Shown in pieces: positions 5,396 through 9,804 of a stretch of 9,804 nt of DNA (position 1 is the first letter of the stretch; each line of letters starts with the position of its first letter). The stretch is from Flavobacteriales bacterium UBA7382 (lineage in GTDB: Bacteria; Bacteroidota; Bacteroidia; Flavobacteriales_D; Sanyastnellaceae): positions 1 through 9,804 of the forward strand of contig DKNS01000046.1 of the NCBI GenBank assembly GCA_002469765.1. Direction: 5' to 3'. A program made the translations under genes and the position numbers. Below the pieces are notes generated by a model. That model was given only the letters and a program-made list of their open reading frames with translations. It did no database searches and had not been told where the DNA came from.

Positions 5396-6852
5396 AATTG
5401 CTCTCCGACCTTCTCTACGACGCTCGCATCCTGGAGGTGCGAGGCACCACCCATGTCGCAGTGGAACACATTGCACTGGATTCCAGAAAAGTGCAACCGC
5501 TTGGCTTGTTCGTCGCCGTGCCAGGCGCCACGGTGGATGGGCACAACTACATCGACACAGCCATCGCGTCAGGATCCACATGTGTGGTTTGTGAACGGAT
5601 GCCGGAGAACACACCCGACCATGTCACGGTGGTTCAAGTGAAGTCCAGCGCGGCTGCCCTTGGCCACATTGCATCTGCGTTTCACGACCATCCTTCCCGT
5701 GAGATGAAAGTGGTGGCCGTCACCGGCACCAACGGAAAAACGACAACAGTCAGTTTGCTGCACCAACTGTTCCGGCTCTTGGACCGCAAAGCCGGCATGC
5801 TGGGCACCGTGGAAAACCGAATCGTAGACCGCACGGTTTCCGCAACCCACACCACCCCAGACGCCCTCAGCCTGCAAGCTTTGTTGCGTGACATGGCCGA
5901 CGAAGGATGCACCCACGTGTTCATGGAGGCAAGCTCCCACGCCATTGCGCAAGAGCGCATCGCAGGCACAGCCTTCACCGGAGCAGTGTTCACGAACATT
6001 TCGCACGACCATCTTGACTACCACGGCGACTTCAACGGATACATCCAAGCGAAGAAACAGCTGTTTGATCGGCTGCCTGCCTCGGCATTTGCGTTGGTCA
6101 ATGCCGACGACACCCACGCCGAGGACATGGTCGCCGACACAAAGGCCAAAGTGGTGACCATGGCCATTCAAGGGGTCTCAGACGAGCGAGCAAGGCTCGT
6201 GGAAAACCAAATCACAGGTCTCGTTCTTCACCTCGACGGCCAGGAGCTTTACTCTCAACTCGTGGGCGGGTTCAACGCAAGCAACTTGTTGGCGGTCTAC
6301 GTCGTCGCCAAACAACTCGGCACCGACCCCATTCAATCGTTGACCCAAATGTCCCTCCTCCAACCTCCCGCCGGACGTTTCGAGAGGGTGCCTGCCCGAG
6401 ATGGCATCACCGCAATTGTCGATTACGCCCACACCCCTGACGCGCTGGACAACGTGCTTCGCACCATCGCCCATGTCCGCAGCGGAGGCGAGAAAGTCAT
6501 CACCGTTGTCGGCTGCGGTGGCGACAGGGACACCGCCAAGCGACCCGTGATGGCATTGAGCGCCGTGAAAGGCTCTGACCGAGTCATCTTGACAAGCGAC
6601 AACCCTCGGAGCGAGGACCCCAGTGCCATCCTGCGCGACATGGAGGCGGGACTTGACCCCGTTGACCGACGGAAATGTCTCAGCATCGTGGATCGCCGCG
6701 AGGCCATTCGCACTGCAGCCGCCTTGGCAGAACCTGGAGACGTGGTGCTTGTCGCAGGCAAAGGACACGAAACCTACCAGGAAATCGGTGGCGAGCGGCA
6801 ACCCTTTGACGACCGCGAAGAATTGAAATCTGCATTCCAACCTACCGCCTGA
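5392..6852 (+). CDS. murE: UDP-N-acetylmuramoyl-L-alanyl-D-glutamate--2,6-diaminopimelate ligase MurE
   Basis: A 486-residue cytoplasmic Mur ligase adding the third amino acid of the peptidoglycan stem peptide. The N-terminal domain binds UDP-MurNAc (LDSRKVQPLGLFVAVPG, 29-45). The central ATPase domain has the P-loop TGTNGKTTT (111-119), and Lys221 in YIQAKKQLF is the expected carbamylated lysine. The C-terminal domain carries GCGGDRD (374-380), DNPRSEDP (403-410) and GKGHE (456-460). DNPR is the known specificity motif for meso-diaminopimelate, whereas lysine-adding enzymes differ at the Arg, so mDAP is predicted. The start is a GTG at 5392 overlapping the ftsI stop as GTGA; the resulting KLLSDLLY opening fits related proteins and no better ATG is seen. 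A rare start plus coupling could limit its translation. Confidence 0.97.
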   Translation: MKLLSDLLYDARILEVRGTTHVAVEHIALDSRKVQPLGLFVAVPGATVDGHNYIDTAIASGSTCVVCERMPENTPDHVTVVQVKSSAAALGHIASAFHDHPSREMKVVAVTGTNGKTTTVSLLHQLFRLLDRKAGMLGTVENRIVDRTVSATHTTPDALSLQALLRDMADEGCTHVFMEASSHAIAQERIAGTAFTGAVFTNISHDHLDYHGDFNGYIQAKKQLFDRLPASAFALVNADDTHAEDMVADTKAKVVTMAIQGVSDERARLVENQITGLVLHLDGQELYSQLVGGFNASNLLAVYVVAKQLGTDPIQSLTQMSLLQPPAGRFERVPARDGITAIVDYAHTPDALDNVLRTIAHVRSGGEKVITVVGCGGDRDTAKRPVMALSAVKGSDRVILTSDNPRSEDPSAILRDMEAGLDPVDRRKCLSIVDRREAIRTAAALAEPGDVVLVAGKGHETYQEIGGERQPFDDREELKSAFQPTA

Positions 6853-6861
6853 GCCACCACC

Positions 6862-8052
6862 ATGCTGTACCACCTTTTCACAACCCTCCGCGAACTCTAC
6901 GATTTGCCAGGCGCTGGCCTGTTCAGCTTCGTCTCGTTCCGAGCGGCCATGAGCTTGCTCACGTCCCTGGTGGTGGGCATCGCGTTTGGGAAGCGCATCA
7001 TCGAATGGCTGCAATTGAAACAAGTCGGTGAAATTGTGCGTGACTTGGGGCTTGAAGGCCAGATGAACAAGCAAGGCACCCCCACCATGGGTGGCCTGAT
7101 CATCTTGGGTGCCATCCTCTTGCCCACCTTGTTGTTCGCTGACCTGACAAACGTCTACACTCAACTGATGGTGTTGAGCACCGTTTGGCTCGGGGCCATT
7201 GGTTTCGTGGACGACTACATCAAAGTCTTCAAGAAGAACAAAGAAGGCCTGGCAGGACGCTTCAAAGTCATCGGGCAAGTCGGCATGGGCCTCATCCTGG
7301 GTGCGGCGATGATTTGGCACCCCGACATCGCCATCAAGGAAATGGCCACCGACGGGACATGGACCACCGTGCGCTCCACAGCCACGACCATCCCCTTCAT
7401 CAAGGACAACCACTTCGACTACGCATGGCTCTTGTCTTGGGCCATCGACGACGCCGCACAGTACGCTTGGCTGGTGTTCATTCCCTTGGTCATTGTGGTG
7501 GTGACAGCTGTCAGCAACGGGGCCAACCTGACCGACGGCATCGACGGTCTCGCCACAGGCACCAGCGCCATCGTAGGCATGGCCTTGGCGGTGCTGGCCT
7601 ACGTCAGCTCCAACACGGTCATCGCCGATTATTTGAGCATCATGTACATCCCCGGCTCAGAAGAGCTCGTGGTGTTCATCGCAGCCTTCGTGGGGGCTTG
7701 CGTGGCCTTCCTGTGGTACAACGCCTTCCCTGCCCAAGTCTTCATGGGCGACACCGGGTCATTGGCCTTGGGAGGCATCATCGCAACGTTTGCAATCGCC
7801 ATCCGCAAGGAGCTACTCATCCCTGTGCTCTGCGGCATTTTCCTCATTGAAAACCTCAGCGTCGTCATCCAAGTCGCTTGGTTCCGTCACACCAAAAGGA
7901 AATACGGCGAAGGCCGCAGGGTCTTCCTGATGGCACCACTGCACCACCACTTCCAGAAACAAAACATGCCGGAATCCAAGATCACGGCGCGTTTCTGGAT
8001 CGTCGGAATTCTGTTGGCAGTTGTCACCATCGTCACCCTCAAGGTCCGTTGA
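6862..8052 (+). CDS. mraY: Phospho-N-acetylmuramoyl-pentapeptide-transferase MraY
   Basis: A 396-residue polytopic membrane enzyme that transfers phospho-MurNAc-pentapeptide from UDP to undecaprenyl phosphate, making lipid I. Signature motifs are GTPTMGG (72-78), the metal-associated aspartates in FVDDYIKV (115-122), NLTDGIDGLA (222-231), MGDTGSLALGG (295-305) and the cytoplasmic histidine motif PLHHHF (359-364). Hydrophobic segments are visible throughout, consistent with the family's ten-helix topology. It is longer than E. coli MraY (360) because of a stretch at about residues 152-200 between helices (WHPDIAIKEMATDG onward), which I recall from other Bacteroidota MraY proteins. The ATG follows the murE stop by nine bases (GCCACCACC), with no Shine-Dalgarno sequence. 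Confidence 0.98.
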   Translation: MLYHLFTTLRELYDLPGAGLFSFVSFRAAMSLLTSLVVGIAFGKRIIEWLQLKQVGEIVRDLGLEGQMNKQGTPTMGGLIILGAILLPTLLFADLTNVYTQLMVLSTVWLGAIGFVDDYIKVFKKNKEGLAGRFKVIGQVGMGLILGAAMIWHPDIAIKEMATDGTWTTVRSTATTIPFIKDNHFDYAWLLSWAIDDAAQYAWLVFIPLVIVVVTAVSNGANLTDGIDGLATGTSAIVGMALAVLAYVSSNTVIADYLSIMYIPGSEELVVFIAAFVGACVAFLWYNAFPAQVFMGDTGSLALGGIIATFAIAIRKELLIPVLCGIFLIENLSVVIQVAWFRHTKRKYGEGRRVFLMAPLHHHFQKQNMPESKITARFWIVGILLAVVTIVTLKVR

Positions 8053-8062
8053 CCCTATTCCC

Positions 8063-9463
8063 ATGAATCTCACAGACCCCATCCTGATTTTAGGCGCCGG
8101 CGAAAGCGGCGTGGGTTGCGCCCTGTTGGCGAAGTCCGTGGGTGCACACGCGTACGTAAGCGAAGCTGGGAAAGGTCGCGGTCCAGGCCCGGCTGAATTG
8201 GAGGCCAATGGCATCGCCCACGAACTCGGAGGGCACCGTCCGGAAACATGGATGGACACCAGCGTGGTGGTGAAAAGCCCGGGCATCCCGGACGACGCCC
8301 CTGTCGTGGACATCTGCCGCGCGCAGGGACGAGAAATCATCAGCGACATCGAATACGCCAGCCGCATGTTCGTGGCTCAAGGCCACTCCACTCCCGTGGT
8401 GGCCGTCACAGGGGCCAACGGCAAAACGACGACAACCTCCATGATTGACCACGTCTTGCGCCACGAAGGGTGGGACGTGGATTGCGTAGGCAACATCGGC
8501 ACCAGCTGGTCTCGCCGCTTGGCCGAGCGGCAAGAGGCTGGGGGGGGGGCGGCGCAAGCCACCGTCATCGAGGTCAGCAGCTTCCAGCTCGACGGAACCT
8601 CGACGTTTCGTCCAGATGTGGCGGTCCTGCTCAACATCACCCCAGACCACTTGGACCGTTACGGGAACGACATGGGGTCGTACGCTGCCTCGAAGTGGCG
8701 CATCACTCAAGCCCAACTTGCGGGCGATCACCTCATTTACAACGCGGACTGCGACTGGACATGTCGCATGCTCCTCAACCGCGGCACAGCCGCCCAACTC
8801 CACCCTCTGTCCGCAGAGCGCACCTTAGACGAGGTCGCTCGCGAAGGCCGGGGTGGCGGTTTAGATCCCCAAGACCCTAGAAAATTCAAACTCCAACATC
8901 TCAACTCATTCACCATGACCATTCAAAAATTGGCCGTGCAAGGGAAGCACAACCTCTTCAACTCCATGGCCGCCGGCATGACAGGACGCATTTTGGACCT
9001 CCGCAAGGACGGCATCCGAGAAAGCCTCCAAAGCTTCGAAGGCGTCGAGCATCGCCTCGAGTACGTCTCTGAGGTGAACGGCATCACGTTCATCAACGAC
9101 TCCAAAGCCACCAACGTCAACAGCGTATGGTACGCCCTTGAGTGCGCCACGTCGCCTGTGATTTGGATTGCTGGCGGCATCGACAAAGGCAACGACTACA
9201 GCACCTTGGTGCCGTTGGTCCGAGACAAAGTGAAGCACATGATCTGCATGGGCAGCAACAACAAGCCCTTGCACGATGCGTTCGAAGGCTTGGTGGAAAG
9301 CACCCACGACGTGGGCTCGGCCGAGGAGGCTGTGGCCTTGGCTTATCACCTTGGTATGACCGGTGACCAGGCGCTGTTGTCCCCAGCTTGCGCCAGCTTC
9401 GACTTGTTTGGCAGCTACGAGCAACGTGGTCGTGCCTTCAAAAACGCCGTTCGCGCCCTCTGA
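8063..9463 (+). CDS. murD: UDP-N-acetylmuramoyl-L-alanine--D-glutamate ligase MurD
   Basis: A 466-residue cytoplasmic Mur ligase that adds D-glutamate to UDP-MurNAc-L-Ala. The N-terminal Rossmann-like domain opens with ILGAGESGVG (9-18). The ATPase domain has the P-loop TGANGKTTTT (116-125), EVSSFQLDG (170-178), NITPDHLDRYG (191-201) and Lys211 in YAASKWRIT as the likely carbamylated lysine. The C-terminal domain shows HRLEY (330-334), NDSKATN (345-351), AGGIDKGND (370-378) and LLSPACASFDLFGSYEQRG (438-456). ATG 8063 is chosen because MNLTDPILILGAG starts at the expected point, ten bases after mraY; an earlier GTG at 8021 would overlap mraY. A run of ten G (8540-8549) encodes Gly160-Gly162 and part of Ala163 in a loop that looks slightly longer than usual. 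Confidence 0.97.
   Translation: MNLTDPILILGAGESGVGCALLAKSVGAHAYVSEAGKGRGPGPAELEANGIAHELGGHRPETWMDTSVVVKSPGIPDDAPVVDICRAQGREIISDIEYASRMFVAQGHSTPVVAVTGANGKTTTTSMIDHVLRHEGWDVDCVGNIGTSWSRRLAERQEAGGGAAQATVIEVSSFQLDGTSTFRPDVAVLLNITPDHLDRYGNDMGSYAASKWRITQAQLAGDHLIYNADCDWTCRMLLNRGTAAQLHPLSAERTLDEVAREGRGGGLDPQDPRKFKLQHLNSFTMTIQKLAVQGKHNLFNSMAAGMTGRILDLRKDGIRESLQSFEGVEHRLEYVSEVNGITFINDSKATNVNSVWYALECATSPVIWIAGGIDKGNDYSTLVPLVRDKVKHMICMGSNNKPLHDAFEGLVESTHDVGSAEEAVALAYHLGMTGDQALLSPACASFDLFGSYEQRGRAFKNAVRAL
8540..8549 (+). repeat. Poly-G tract (G10) inside murD
   Basis: Ten consecutive G bases encode Gly-Gly-Gly and the first base of an Ala codon at residues 160-163 of MurD, between two well-conserved motifs. 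The reading frame is intact as given. Tracts of this length are prone to replication slippage and to sequencing or assembly error; a one-base change would frameshift an essential gene before its catalytic domain is complete. Confidence 0.95.
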
Positions 9464-9472
9464 GCCAAGCCG

Positions 9473-9804
9473 ATGAACGAACTCATCGCAGGGATCCGTC
9501 AACGGCTGGAGGGCGATCGCGTGCTCTGGGGCATCGCCCTGGTGCTCACCATGGCCTCGTTGGTCACGGTGTACAGCGCCATCAGCACGCTCGCGTACAA
9601 AGCCGACGGCAACAGCGCCAAATTCCTGTTCAAGCAGGTGGGCTTGTTGTCCTTGGGATGGCTCGTCATGTTCGGTGTGCACCGCATCCATTTCAAATAC
9701 TTCAGCAAACTCGCCAACCTGGTCATGGTGCTGGCGGTGGCCGCGCTGGTGTTCACGTTGCTCTTTGGCACGGACATCAACGAGGCGCGGCGCTGGATCA
9801 AGAT
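9473..9804 (+). CDS. ftsW: Septal peptidoglycan glycosyltransferase FtsW (SEDS family), 3' end cut off by window edge
   Basis: The first 110 codons of a SEDS-family membrane protein, which polymerises lipid II at the septum in partnership with FtsI. After a short cytoplasmic start (MNELIAGIRQRLEGD), hydrophobic segments lie at about residues 17-38, 53-70 and 79-97. They are followed by the family signature INEARRWIK (about 101-109), corresponding to the INGA-x-RW-I motif of FtsW/RodA. The ATG is nine bases after the murD stop. Position directly after murD in a dcw cluster supports FtsW over RodA. Roughly 250-300 residues should follow outside the window; murG would be the expected next gene. 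Confidence 0.95.
   Translation, partial: MNELIAGIRQRLEGDRVLWGIALVLTMASLVTVYSAISTLAYKADGNSAKFLFKQVGLLSLGWLVMFGVHRIHFKYFSKLANLVMVLAVAALVFTLLFGTDINEARRWIK

Noticed and set aside
6178..7413. Long open frame of 411 residues on the minus strand, antisense to murE and mraY
   Set aside because: Its composition is that of a reversed GC-rich coding strand, it shows no recognisable domain, and it lies wholly across two clearly real genes with intact motifs.
8021..8062. Upstream in-frame GTG start for murD
   Set aside because: It would overlap mraY by 32 bases and add a Ser/Pro-rich tail before the conserved ILGAGESG strand; ATG 8063 is the expected start.

Overview
The window is the front half of a division and cell wall (dcw) cluster, with a short divergent pair of genes at its left edge. 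The organism is most likely a GC-rich member of the Bacteroidota, probably close to Flavobacteriales. Four things point that way: the gene order (alpha/beta hydrolase and engB facing mraZ-rsmH-ftsL-ftsI-murE-mraY-murD-ftsW), an FtsL of the Bacteroidota FtsL_2 type ending in an S-x-LGL-x-PT-x-PP-like tail, a promoter element of the form TAnnTTTG, and the absence of clear Shine-Dalgarno sequences. The genus cannot be read from the sequence alone.

Layout. Positions 1-314 (minus strand) hold the start of engB, cut by the window edge. Positions 317-1081 (minus) hold an alpha/beta hydrolase of unknown substrate, two bases upstream of engB and presumably cotranscribed with it. Positions 1082-1337 are the divergent control region. 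It contains two DnaA-box-like sites around a dyad, a two-part stem-loop, an exact DnaA-box consensus (1256-1264), four tandem 10-bp MraZ-type boxes (1264-1303) and a Bacteroidota-type -7 element (1312-1319). From 1338 to the right edge, eight plus-strand genes form one apparent operon with no internal gap above 10 bases. They are mraZ, rsmH, ftsL, ftsI, murE, mraY, murD and a truncated ftsW.

How the genes work together. MraZ is the cluster's own transcription factor and RsmH methylates 16S rRNA. FtsL, the class B penicillin-binding protein FtsI (with a C-terminal PASTA domain) and FtsW are core septal synthesis components. MurD adds D-Glu and MurE then adds the third residue, predicted to be meso-diaminopimelate from its DNPR motif. 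MraY attaches the finished UDP-MurNAc-pentapeptide to the lipid carrier, giving lipid I. All catalytic motifs checked are present.

The coding content is ordinary and conserved, and I see no mobile element, CRISPR array, RNA gene or novel gene system. The parts worth a second look are the compact mraZ control region, the long charged N-terminus of FtsL and a run of ten G inside murD.
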